In this document: in pieces, positions 8,209-16,551 of the stretch
Layout: each line of letters opens with the position of its first letter
Numbering within the stretch: the stretch's first letter is position 1
Origin: CALCMJ01 sp964475415
Lineage (GTDB): Bacteria > Bacteroidota > Bacteroidia > Chitinophagales > Saprospiraceae
NCBI GenBank assembly: GCA_964475415.1
Contig: CAYYWZ010000029.1
Span: 1-45,712 of the forward strand
Direction: 5' to 3'
DNA length: 45,712 bases
Made by a program: the position numbers and the translations under genes
The notes under the pieces: generated by a model
What the model was told of the DNA's origin: nothing
Database searches by the model: none
The model's input: the letters and a program-made list of their open reading frames with translations, nothing else

Positions 8209-11010
8209 TTATGATTTGAATCTGTTCCATAAAGCTAATAGAAATCCTAGCATCATAGAAATAGTTCCTAGCCAGAATAAATTGATACCAGGAAACTCTT
8301 TTACTTCGAGAACAATTAGATCAGTTCTAGGAACACCATCCGCTATCTGTATAGGCAAGCTAGCTTGAGATCTATCATCAGTAGCAAATCTCAATGTAAA
8401 AACTTCGCTCTTCGGATCTACTTTTTCAAATCTTGAGTGTAATCCACTAACTACATCGTAGTCCTTGATTCCATTTGGTTGCATATCTCTGATTAAGAAT
8501 ACAGGTTCTAGTGCCGCTGTTTCATTGTTTTTCTTTGCTTCTAAAATTGCTGATATAGCTATGTCAGTTTCCTTAGACTTGTAATCAGGATTCTTAGGAG
8601 GTCTGTTAAATCCTTTTAAGGTTATATCGAATCCAGCATATGAAATAGTTTCTCCTTCCTTCATTTCAAATTCAGTATATGCTAAAAGATTTTCTGGAGT
8701 AAAGAAATTTGTAAAAGCTTCTTCGTTTAGTCTTACTTTTATACCGAAATCATCGGCTACAGTAGGATAGGAGAATACCATATTGTCCTTAAGACCTAAG
8801 GCAGTCTTCACCTCATTAGATTTTCCTGTTTTGATATCCTTGAACTCTATGACAGATTCTAAACCGAAATCATGTGTTTCCTTAAGGTATTCTTTTGAAC
8901 TAGGAGCAAAACTTATGTCTTTAATAATGCCGTAATACTTAGAAGTGAATAAGGTGTCTCCTAAGAACATCTCATAAGGTTTGTAATCTAGTGTGTCTTC
9001 CATTTCCTTCATGAACTTGACATCCATTTGAGTCTTAGGTAGAGAGGCTATACTAGAAAAAATATCTTTGCTGATATAATGTTTTGTACTTGGGTTACTA
9101 GCAGCAACTTTTTTGAAATCATTACTGTATAATACATTGGGGTATAAGTCAAAAGAATCAACTTCGTTCCCTTCAAGATCTACTTCTTTAAATCCTACGG
9201 TAAAGATTCTATTATTGCCTATAATTGTATCGCTCTTATAGGTCATCCAATATCCTTCTGCAAATAGTGGTTCATCTTTGATCAACTGTACTACTCGTGC
9301 TAGGTCTTTATTCTTGATAAGCCCTTGCATTACAAACGGATTCTTAGATATAATTTTTTCATTTAGTCCGCTGGCTAGAATACCTATTATCATAATAGAA
9401 AAACCAAAATGAGACAGGGCCGAACCTGCCATCTTTAGATTTTTAATCCCAGCAAATATAAGATTACCTAGGTTCGCTACAATACCGAAAAAAGCACTGA
9501 AAGCAAGGATAAAATATTGCCAAGAGAAATACTGTAGTTCTATATTAGTTATGTAAGTTAGTATCGCTGCTATAACTAGTGAACTTAGTAAATAGGTAGA
9601 GATCTTTTTTACTCTTTTGTCAAAGTTGAATGCATTATATCTGAGGTAGACAGTGATTCCGGATAAGATAGCAACAAAGACGCCTATCCATATTTGGTAT
9701 TTATTATAATGTGGTATAGGATCATTGATCACTCTGCCTATGAATTCAGGATCAAAATATTCCATGATAGAATTGTAAACAGGCAAGGAGGTACTTGCAG
9801 TTATAATGATTCCTGAAAACATCAATACAAGAGATCCTATATACATCCAGAATTCCTGAGAAACGATAGACTCTTCTTTCTTTTTGACAGGAATATCTTT
9901 AGCCCTTGCTGCATAGAGTAGGAGAGCTAGCAAGAGGAAGAATACAACAAATCCAACTAATTGCCACTCTAGCCCCATTTCTGTAAATGCATGCACAGAA
10001 GTATCTCCTAGTACACCACTACGTGTCAAGAAGGTAGAATATAATACCAATACAAAAGTAAGACTGTAAAATAAAAAAGTGGTCTTTATAGAGTAGCCAG
10101 TACTCTTTGCGATAAGGTTAGTATGCACACCAGCGATAAGAATGAGCCAAGGTACTAAAGACATATTCTCTACTGGATCCCATGCCCAATATCCACCAAA
10201 AGTTAATGCCTCATAAGCCCATGCGCCTCCCATTAAAATTCCTGTACCGAAAATACAAGAAGAGAACAATGCCCATTTTAGCCCAGGCTGGAGCCACGCT
10301 TTATATTCTTTAATCCATAATCCTGCAACAGCATAACAAAAGGGTATTGCTGTAGAAGCAAAACCTAGAAATAGGGTAGGTGGATGTATCGTCATCCAGT
10401 AATTCTGCAGTAGGGGATTCAGCCCAGTTCCATTCTGAATTACGTTAAGATAGTCCGCTTTAGCAAAAATAGGAGCGTCCATAGTGTCCCTAAGCAGGAG
10501 CGTAGGATTATTTCCTATTTTTATAATCGTTTCTCCTAGTTCTATATGTACGCCTAATATCATAGAGCTTATAAATACTTCTATAATGGCAATCATAGTA
10601 AGAACAGGTGCTTCCCACTTACCACCTTTGACTAGAATAATCATTCCTAAGACAATATGCCAGAACATCCATAGCATAAAGCTACCTTCTTGGCCTTCCC
10701 AGAAAGCAGAGAAGATATATTTCATTTGCAGATCGGAAGAGACGTGTTCGTAGACATACACATACTCATATCGCTGATCTATCATGATTCCAAATATCAG
10801 TAAGATTAGGCCCAGTATAGATATACTATGTAAACCAAAACCTATTCTTCCAAGGGTCTTCCAGCTAGAGGTAAGACCTTGTCTTTGGAGTTGAGTGCTT
10901 TTGAAATAAGAAAAGGCAGCAAAAAGTGCTGAACAAAAACCTAAGATTACAAAAGCATGTGCAAGCTGACCTTGCCATAAGGATTCCCCTATGTACTGGA
11001 CATTGTCCAT
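8209..11010 (-). CDS. ccmF: Cytochrome c assembly protein, CcmF/CcsA family (heme lyase component)
   Basis: A 933-residue polytopic membrane protein that probably takes heme from CcmE and attaches it to apocytochrome c outside the membrane. Motifs are WEGQEGSFML from residue 104, a conserved His in MTIHPPTLFLG (about 206-216), and the WWD heme-handling motif GGYWAWDPVENMS at residues 272-284. It is much longer than proteobacterial CcmF (about 650). Residues from roughly 550 to 900 form a long soluble, probably periplasmic, region before a last membrane helix (FWLGTISMMLGFLLALW), as is common in Bacteroidetes. The gene begins on the base next to the ccmE stop. Confidence 0.93.
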   Translation of the reverse strand: MDNVQYIGESLWQGQLAHAFVILGFCSALFAAFSYFKSTQLQRQGLTSSWKTLGRIGFGLHSISILGLILLIFGIMIDQRYEYVYVYEHVSSDLQMKYIFSAFWEGQEGSFMLWMFWHIVLGMIILVKGGKWEAPVLTMIAIIEVFISSMILGVHIELGETIIKIGNNPTLLLRDTMDAPIFAKADYLNVIQNGTGLNPLLQNYWMTIHPPTLFLGFASTAIPFCYAVAGLWIKEYKAWLQPGLKWALFSSCIFGTGILMGGAWAYEALTFGGYWAWDPVENMSLVPWLILIAGVHTNLIAKSTGYSIKTTFLFYSLTFVLVLYSTFLTRSGVLGDTSVHAFTEMGLEWQLVGFVVFFLLLALLLYAARAKDIPVKKKEESIVSQEFWMYIGSLVLMFSGIIITASTSLPVYNSIMEYFDPEFIGRVINDPIPHYNKYQIWIGVFVAILSGITVYLRYNAFNFDKRVKKISTYLLSSLVIAAILTYITNIELQYFSWQYFILAFSAFFGIVANLGNLIFAGIKNLKMAGSALSHFGFSIMIIGILASGLNEKIISKNPFVMQGLIKNKDLARVVQLIKDEPLFAEGYWMTYKSDTIIGNNRIFTVGFKEVDLEGNEVDSFDLYPNVLYSNDFKKVAASNPSTKHYISKDIFSSIASLPKTQMDVKFMKEMEDTLDYKPYEMFLGDTLFTSKYYGIIKDISFAPSSKEYLKETHDFGLESVIEFKDIKTGKSNEVKTALGLKDNMVFSYPTVADDFGIKVRLNEEAFTNFFTPENLLAYTEFEMKEGETISYAGFDITLKGFNRPPKNPDYKSKETDIAISAILEAKKNNETAALEPVFLIRDMQPNGIKDYDVVSGLHSRFEKVDPKSEVFTLRFATDDRSQASLPIQIADGVPRTDLIVLEVKEFPGINLFWLGTISMMLGFLLALWNRFKS

Positions 11011-11403
11011 CTATATTTCTGATTTTAGTGAGAGTTCTTCATCCTTATATTTGGATGGACACTTAGTCAAGACATCATTAGCGACAAAAATTTCTTCTTC
11101 CATCTGTCCCGTTACCACAATTTGTTCTGCTAATTCAAAATCCTGCGGCTTTGGTTTAGATAATACAACCTGATTCGTCTGGCCTTCGGCATCTGTCAAA
11201 AAGAAGCTAAATTCATTAGGAGCATTCTCAGGGTCATATTTCATTGGCTGCTCCTTCGAAAGGGTTCCAGCAACTTTTAAAGTAGACGATTTTGCTTTAG
11301 CATCTGAAAAACTAGCATAAGCACTAACATCTTCTGCAGCTGTGATAAAAATTACTATAGCAACTGCTATCATAAGAAAGGCTATTATGTGTGTTTTTTT
11401 CAT
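11011..11403 (-). CDS. ccmE: Cytochrome c maturation protein E, CxxxY type
   Basis: CcmE is a membrane-anchored periplasmic heme chaperone that binds heme covalently and passes it to CcmF. The 130 residues show an N-terminal anchor (about 5-22) and an OB-fold core with VAGTLSKEQP, FFLTDAEG and VVTGQMEEEIFVAND. The heme-binding site reads LTKCPSKY, with Cys115 and Tyr119, in place of the His-x3-Tyr of E. coli CcmE. This CxxxY form is known from archaea and Desulfovibrio. It lies directly before ccmF with no intergenic bases. The usual partners ccmA, B, C and D are not in this window. Confidence 0.92.
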   Translation of the reverse strand: MKKTHIIAFLMIAVAIVIFITAAEDVSAYASFSDAKAKSSTLKVAGTLSKEQPMKYDPENAPNEFSFFLTDAEGQTNQVVLSKPKPQDFELAEQIVVTGQMEEEIFVANDVLTKCPSKYKDEELSLKSEI

Positions 11404-11463
11404 TTTTTTGGTTTATACTAACTATTCCAACAGGAGAAAAAAAATACTAATTCATTAGCAAAA

Positions 11464-11496
11464 CAAAAATACATTCTATATCCTTGCTAAACTAAA
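11464..11496 (-). promoter_or_regulatory. Candidate ccmE operon promoter
   Basis: The minus strand carries TATTTTTG (11471 down to 11464), an exact TAnnTTTG -7 box, with TTTAG at 11496-11492 as an imperfect -33 box 20 bases upstream. This would give a leader of about 55 bases before ccmE. A second TATTTTTG lies further out at 11548-11541. The palindrome at 11508-11524 sits just upstream of the nearer promoter. Confidence 0.45.
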
Positions 11497-11507
11497 AACA
11501 CGATTTC

Positions 11508-11524
11508 TTTAGAATCGTTCTAAA
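11508..11524. promoter_or_regulatory. Perfect 7-3-7 palindrome between ccmE and ftsE, candidate operator
   Basis: TTTAGAA TCG TTCTAAA, with two perfect 7-base arms. It overlaps a second inverted repeat (ACGATT...AATCGT) that begins at 11500. It is centred about 113 bases from the ccmE start and 70 from the ftsE start, in the divergent promoter region. Written as TTAGAAT-C-GTTCTAA it has the 7-1-7 shape of Fur/PerR boxes with one mismatch, so a metal- or redox-responsive regulator is possible. No T-run follows on either strand, so it is not a terminator. Confidence 0.4.
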
Positions 11525-11585
11525 ATTGTTTTTAATAGCACAAAAATAGTTATTTATTAAGTCTTATTTACTTTTACAACACTTT

Positions 11586-12281
11586 ATGGTACATAACGAA
11601 TATAATCTTTCTAAAGTTGTCGTTCTGGAGCAAGCCTCTATCATAAATGAAGAGCATACGGTTCTAGAAAATGTCAATTTCGATTTGGTCGATGCAGAAT
11701 TCTGTTATGTAATAGGAAAAAGTGGTAGTGGCAAGTCTTCATTGCTAAAAACACTCTATGGAGGTGTAGAACTACAATCTGGATCCGCAGAGGTTGTAGG
11801 TATGAATCTCAAAGAACTCAATAGAGCGAACACACCTGCTTTCAGAAGAAAGCTTGGTATTATTTTTCAAGAGTTCCACCTTTTTAATGGTTGGACGGTT
11901 GCTGATAATCTAGAATATGTGCTAAAGGCGACAGGCTGGAATAGTGTAACAGAGCGTGCAGCTAAGATTAAGGATACCTTAGAAGAAGTAAATCTTACAA
12001 AGGCTATAACCGATAAAGTATACCAACTATCTGGTGGTCAACAACAAAAATTGGTCATTGCAAGAGCTATTATCAATGATCCTGTCCTTATAATAGCTGA
12101 TGAGCCAACTGCTAATCTAGATGCTGAAGCATCTGATGAGATCATCTATCTAATGAAAAGGATATCAGAAAAATATAAGACTGCGACTTTGTTTGCTACT
12201 CACGACCGTAGACTAATGGAGAAATTTCCAGCAAGAACAGTACTATGCGAAAATGGAGAACTTACTGAATTATCTTACTAG
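11586..12281 (+). CDS. ftsE: ABC transporter ATPase, FtsE type
   Basis: A 231-residue ATPase of the LolD/FtsE group. Walker A is GKSGSGKSS (residues 44-52), the Q-loop is IFQEFHLF, the ABC signature is LSGGQQQK, Walker B is VLIIADEPTANLD, and the switch His is in ATHD. FtsE works with membrane protein FtsX to activate cell-wall hydrolases at division. No ftsX is adjacent; Bacteroidetes often have them apart. LolD or a MacB-type ATPase is the main alternative, since these share all motifs. It is transcribed divergently from ccmE, and its stop codon overlaps the stop of the convergent DUF255 gene in CTAG (12278-12281). Confidence 0.8.
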   Translation: MVHNEYNLSKVVVLEQASIINEEHTVLENVNFDLVDAEFCYVIGKSGSGKSSLLKTLYGGVELQSGSAEVVGMNLKELNRANTPAFRRKLGIIFQEFHLFNGWTVADNLEYVLKATGWNSVTERAAKIKDTLEEVNLTKAITDKVYQLSGGQQQKLVIARAIINDPVLIIADEPTANLDAEASDEIIYLMKRISEKYKTATLFATHDRRLMEKFPARTVLCENGELTELSY

Positions 12282-14386
12282 TCCAATAGTTCTAATGCAT
12301 TAGCTACTTCGGTCACTGGAAACTTGCATACCTTATTTTGACATACATAGATATATGTATCGCCTTCTTGTAACTTATCCTTCAATAAAGCTAGTTTACC
12401 TTCATCCTTGCCACCTAGTAATAGCGCATTTCCAAGATAATTACTAGCTATAGCATTTCTTTTTTCCATAGCCTCATCTCCCAATATGGCAATCTCATAA
12501 GGTGGATATACAAAATCATGGAAAAGTTGTAACCAATTAGAGTAAAATGAAGGTGACTGAGAAGCAAATATCTGATCAAACATATTCTTCATCATCTGCT
12601 TACTTTTATCTTGATAATCAGTTATGTAGAGCAGGTTTCCTATAACGTTTAGATTCCTTGCCATAACAGAATTAGAACCAGGTATAACATTGTCAGAGAA
12701 TTCTGACTTACGTGCAACTAATGGAGGATCTAATTTAGATGTATAGTTAAACATCTTCGTTTCTTCATTATAAAAGTGCTCTAGGGTATATTGCAAAAGC
12801 CCATTTGCTTTATTCAGCCATTGCTCATCGAAAGTAGCTTGGTATAAGCTTACAAATGCATCTATCATTAGGCCATAGTCATCTAGAAAAGCATTAATAG
12901 TAGACTTTCCATTCTTATAATTCCTATCTAGTCTATAGTTGTCCTCCATCATGTTCTCATCAATAAAAGCTGCATTCGCTAAGGCCGCTTTTAGATATTT
13001 CTGTTCGTTAAGGGCGTTGTAAGCATCTACATAGCCCTTGAGCATTAGTGCATTCCAGGAAGTTAATATCTTATCGTCTAGTCCAGGTCTTACTCTTGTT
13101 TCCCTGATTTCAAGTAATTTTTTATTGATTGTGGATATAATGACTTGGCCTTCTTCTTCCGTATAACCGTGCTTATCAGAAACTGTAGATAGAGGGTTCG
13201 TAACATGTAAAATATTAGTATGTTCCCAGTTACCACTTTCCTTTACATTATAATATTCATTGTATAACTTAGCCTTTTTTTCATCTCCAATCAAAGAATC
13301 TATTTCTGATTTACTCCATACATAGAATTTTCCTTCCTCGCCTTCACTATCAGCATCTAAGGCTGAATAGAATCCATTTTCAGAAGAAGTGAGCTCTCTT
13401 TCTACAAAGGCTAAAGTCTGTTCTATTTTTTCTTTGTAAAGTGGGCTTTTTGAGATTTTATAAGCGTTAGCATAGAGACTTACTAGCTGTCCATTATCAT
13501 ATAACATTTTCTCAAAGTGAGGTGCTAACCAGTACGCGTCTGTAGAGTATCTAGCAAATCCTCCACCTATCTGATCATATATACCACCATTAGCTATCTT
13601 ATCTAGAGTTGTCTTGACAGCTTCCATAGATCTACTATTACCTGTTGCATAGGCATGTTTGAGTAGATATTCATAGTTATTGGGCATAGGGAACTTAGGG
13701 GCTCCATTTCTACCACCTTCTTTGAAATCTATAGTGGATAAGAAATTATTGGCTATCTGGTTTAAGCTTTCTTCAGAAAAATCTACATCACCTGTTTTTA
13801 TTTCTATTTGATCGACACTTTGTATTCCTGCAGTGATCTGGGTGGCAGATTGTTCTAGTTTATCTGGTTCTTCCTTATTCATTATGGAGAACTGCTCGAG
13901 CACATTCATCCATTCATTTTTTGGAAAATAGGTCCCAGCCCATACAGGTCTTCCATCAGGTAGTGCAAATGCATTTAAGGGCCATCCTCCACGTCCAGTG
14001 ACGAGGTTGCAAGCTGTCATATAAATATCATCTATATCTGGTCGCTCTTCTCTATCTACTTTTATACAGACGAAGTTATCGTTCATCATTTTAGCAACCG
14101 TAGAATCTTCAAACGATTCGTGCTCCATAACATGACACCAGTGGCAGGCAGAATATCCGATACTTATGATTACTAGCTTGTTTTCCTTTTTTGCTTTTTC
14201 TAGTGCTTCTTCACCCCACGGGTACCAGTCTACAGGATTGTGAGCATGCTGTAGAAGATAAGGGGAACTCTCGTTTACAAGTTTATTGGTATAAGCGTGA
14301 TTCATTTTCTGACTAGATGAATTGTTAGACTTACAAGCAAATATTAGTGTTGTAAGACAGATGATTAGATAATACTGTAGATTCAT
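12278..14386 (-). CDS. Thioredoxin-domain DUF255 (YyaL/spermatogenesis-associated protein 20-like) lipoprotein
   Basis: A 702-residue protein. The N-terminus is a lipoprotein signal with lipobox TLIFAC (Cys18). Residues about 30-190 form the DUF255 thioredoxin-like domain, with GYSACHWCHVME carrying Cys81 and Cys84 in a CxxC arrangement, followed by VKVDREERPDID-like sequence. The remainder is an alpha/alpha-toroid domain like N-acylglucosamine 2-epimerase, with GGIYDQIGGGFARYSTD and PHFEKMLYDN. The biochemical role of the family is unknown. Most homologues are cytoplasmic, so the lipobox, placing this one outside the inner membrane, is worth noting. It has its own promoter-like region. Confidence 0.9.
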   Translation of the reverse strand: MNLQYYLIICLTTLIFACKSNNSSSQKMNHAYTNKLVNESSPYLLQHAHNPVDWYPWGEEALEKAKKENKLVIISIGYSACHWCHVMEHESFEDSTVAKMMNDNFVCIKVDREERPDIDDIYMTACNLVTGRGGWPLNAFALPDGRPVWAGTYFPKNEWMNVLEQFSIMNKEEPDKLEQSATQITAGIQSVDQIEIKTGDVDFSEESLNQIANNFLSTIDFKEGGRNGAPKFPMPNNYEYLLKHAYATGNSRSMEAVKTTLDKIANGGIYDQIGGGFARYSTDAYWLAPHFEKMLYDNGQLVSLYANAYKISKSPLYKEKIEQTLAFVERELTSSENGFYSALDADSEGEEGKFYVWSKSEIDSLIGDEKKAKLYNEYYNVKESGNWEHTNILHVTNPLSTVSDKHGYTEEEGQVIISTINKKLLEIRETRVRPGLDDKILTSWNALMLKGYVDAYNALNEQKYLKAALANAAFIDENMMEDNYRLDRNYKNGKSTINAFLDDYGLMIDAFVSLYQATFDEQWLNKANGLLQYTLEHFYNEETKMFNYTSKLDPPLVARKSEFSDNVIPGSNSVMARNLNVIGNLLYITDYQDKSKQMMKNMFDQIFASQSPSFYSNWLQLFHDFVYPPYEIAILGDEAMEKRNAIASNYLGNALLLGGKDEGKLALLKDKLQEGDTYIYVCQNKVCKFPVTEVANALELLD

Positions 14387-14403
14387 ATTTTTGGTATATA
14401 ACG

Positions 14404-14411
14404 CAAAGTTA
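14404..14411 (-). promoter_or_regulatory. Candidate -7 box for the DUF255 gene
   Basis: The minus strand reads TAACTTTG, an exact TAnnTTTG, 17 bases before the ATG, implying a short leader. There is no clear TTTG at -33. A perfect palindrome at 14433-14447 covers the region upstream where an activator or repressor could act. Confidence 0.5.
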
Positions 14412-14421
14412 ATGCGATTTT

Positions 14422-14447
14422 TCTTCTTTAATAGAAGATTATCTTCT
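14422..14447. promoter_or_regulatory. Palindrome with three alternating arms upstream of the DUF255 gene
   Basis: 14433-14447 is a perfect 7-1-7 palindrome, AGAAGAT T ATCTTCT. Just beside it at 14422-14427 is another TCTTCT arm, so AGAAGA can pair with either neighbour. Both inferred transcripts (minus from about 14397, plus from about 14512) begin outside this stretch, so it more likely acts as a DNA operator than as an RNA hairpin. Confidence 0.35.
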
Positions 14448-14497
14448 TGTTAAATAGGATTTTTGTTAGTACGAATTATAAAATATGTAATATATTA

Positions 14498-14505
14498 TAG
14501 CTTTG
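14498..14505 (+). promoter_or_regulatory. Candidate -7 box for the YkuK-like gene
   Basis: TAGCTTTG matches TAnnTTTG exactly and would start a transcript near 14512 with a leader of about 50 bases. A TTTTG at 14461-14465 is too far upstream to be a matching -33 box. Confidence 0.4.
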
Positions 14506-14561
14506 AAATCAATGGGCTACTATACAGCTTGAATTTATTTGACATATAAAAACACCTTATC

Positions 14562-15068
14562 ATGACTTCTATTACCAAAGATGCTGGAGCCTTAGAAAAA
14601 CGCTGGAGACGATTCAATGGTGATAAAATAGAGCTACCCATACAAGATGCTGTAGAAGAAACGATAAAAAGAGAAACGGCTGCTGGGCATAGATTGAAGG
14701 TATGTATAGGCTCCGATTCTCAGGTAAGAGGAAAGACTGCCGAATTTGCGACTGTTATCGTTTTTCTAAGAGAGAATAGAGGTGGGTTTATGTTTATACA
14801 TAACTCAAAGAAACAGCAACATATGTCCATCAAAGAAAGGATGATACTAGAGGTTGCGATGTCTGTAGAAGTAGCTTATAATCTATGTAATTTATTAGAT
14901 AAATATAATGTAGAATTAGAGGTTCACGCTGATATCAATACCGATCCAGAATTCAAATCTAATACCGCGCTAAAGGAAGCTATGGGCTATATTCTAGGAA
15001 TGGGCTTTGTATTCAAAGCTAAACCCAATGCATTTGCCAGTTCATCATGTGCTGATAAGGTCGTGTAA
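14562..15068 (+). CDS. YkuK-like ribonuclease H-fold protein (DUF458)
   Basis: A 168-residue cytoplasmic protein. CIGSDSQVRG at about residue 48 and later ELEVHADINTDPEFKSN match the YkuK/DUF458 group, a predicted RNase H-like fold in which such acidic residues would bind metal. The family has no established activity. No signal peptide or membrane helix is seen. The ATG at 14562 follows an A-rich stretch with no Shine-Dalgarno, normal for the phylum. It is followed after 132 bases by the M16 gene pair and is probably a separate transcript. A weak hairpin (ACCA/TGGT near 15081-15094) lies in that gap. Confidence 0.75.
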   Translation: MTSITKDAGALEKRWRRFNGDKIELPIQDAVEETIKRETAAGHRLKVCIGSDSQVRGKTAEFATVIVFLRENRGGFMFIHNSKKQQHMSIKERMILEVAMSVEVAYNLCNLLDKYNVELEVHADINTDPEFKSNTALKEAMGYILGMGFVFKAKPNAFASSSCADKVV

Positions 15069-15200
15069 GAGATATAAAATACCAGTTATATGGTAATTTT
15101 ATGCCTTTGCAAGAATAATTTATATCGTTTGTAGAAATTATAGGTAAAATTCAATTCAATGTTGCATTTTTGCTACTCATTAATAATTTAACTATCACTT

Positions 15201-16523
15201 ATGAAAATACTATGCTCGCTGCTTTTTGCAGTATTTTCGTCTTGCATCTTAAGTGCACAGATGAATTCTATTAAGTTTGAGGAATTTACCTTAGATAATG
15301 GTCTACATGTAATACTGCATCAGGATAAATCAACACCTATAGTTGCTGTATCCGTATTGTATCATGTTGGATCAAAAAATGAGAACCCAGATAAAACTGG
15401 ATTTGCACACTTTTTCGAACATTTATTATTTGAAGGGTCTGAGAATATTGAAAGAGGAGAATTTGATAAGTACATCGAAAAGGCAGGAGGTACGCTTAAT
15501 GCTAACACCTCTTATGATCGGACCTATTATTACGAGATATTACCTGCAAACCAGCTAGAATTGGGTCTGTGGTTAGAATCAGAAAGAATGCTTCACGCAA
15601 GAGTGGATATCAAAGGTGTAGAGACTCAGAGAGAAGTTGTAAAAGAAGAAAGAAGACAAAGAATTGATAACCAGCCATACGGTTCTTTACTGCAAGAATC
15701 TATGAAGAGAGCTTATACCGTGCACCCGTACAGATGGCCAATCATAGGATCTATGGAACACTTAGATGCTGCAGTAGAAGATGATTACAAAAATTTCTAT
15801 GCTGACTTCTATGTTCCTAACAACGCAGTACTTTCTATTGCAGGAGACTTGGATATAGCAGAAGCAAAAGCAATGATTACCAAGTACTTTTCTGGTATCC
15901 CAAAAGGAACAAAAGAGATATACAGACCAAGTGTGGTAGAACCGCCTCTTACTAAGGTTGTAAGAGATACAATCTATGATAATATACAATTACCTGCAGT
16001 AGTACAGACATTTAGAATTCCTGCTCAAGGAACGCCAGACTTTTATGCTGTATCTATGATGAATACAGTACTAAGTAGAGGTCAGAGTTCTCGTATGCAC
16101 AAGCAGATTGTAGATGAATCTCAGTCAGCAGTTTTTGCAGGGAGTTTCGAATTTGGCTTAGAAGATCCAGGTGTGAGTATAGCTTATGGCATATGTAATG
16201 CTGGTGTACAACCAGATAAGTTAGAAGCAGATATGAATTCTGAAATAGAAAGAATTCAGAATGAGTTAATTACTGAGGAAGAATTCCAGAAGCTTAGAAA
16301 CCAGATGGAGAATGACTTTGTAAGCTCTAATTCTAGGATGGCTGGTATAGCAGAAAGCTTAGCTAACTATCATGTTTATTTCGGAGATGCAAATCTGATC
16401 AATAATGAACTGGATAGGTTCTTAGCTGTAACCAGAGAAGATATCCAAAGAGTTGCCAACGAATATTTTAACCTAGGACAAAGGGTAGTGTTACACTACC
16501 TTCCTAAACCTAATACACCTTAA
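15201..16523 (+). CDS. Secreted M16 zinc peptidase (catalytic partner)
   Basis: A 440-residue M16B-type metallopeptidase with a cleavable signal peptide (about residues 1-19, ending LSAQ). The inverted zinc motif HxxEH is intact as HFFEH (residues 70-74), and the third ligand Glu is expected at 149-150 (VVKEERRQ). The peptidase domain pair extends to the end with no extra domain. M16B enzymes often work as a heterodimer in which one subunit has the zinc site and the other helps bind substrate. The next gene, 28 bases downstream, is the obvious partner. The complex probably degrades peptides in the periplasm. Confidence 0.93.
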   Translation: MKILCSLLFAVFSSCILSAQMNSIKFEEFTLDNGLHVILHQDKSTPIVAVSVLYHVGSKNENPDKTGFAHFFEHLLFEGSENIERGEFDKYIEKAGGTLNANTSYDRTYYYEILPANQLELGLWLESERMLHARVDIKGVETQREVVKEERRQRIDNQPYGSLLQESMKRAYTVHPYRWPIIGSMEHLDAAVEDDYKNFYADFYVPNNAVLSIAGDLDIAEAKAMITKYFSGIPKGTKEIYRPSVVEPPLTKVVRDTIYDNIQLPAVVQTFRIPAQGTPDFYAVSMMNTVLSRGQSSRMHKQIVDESQSAVFAGSFEFGLEDPGVSIAYGICNAGVQPDKLEADMNSEIERIQNELITEEEFQKLRNQMENDFVSSNSRMAGIAESLANYHVYFGDANLINNELDRFLAVTREDIQRVANEYFNLGQRVVLHYLPKPNTP

Positions 16524-16551
16524 TTTTTACCAAGCAGAAAAAGATATAAAA

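Noticed and set aside
15076..15100. Hairpin after the YkuK-like gene as a terminator
   Set aside because: The stem is only four to five strong pairs with a short T-run of four; too weak to annotate.
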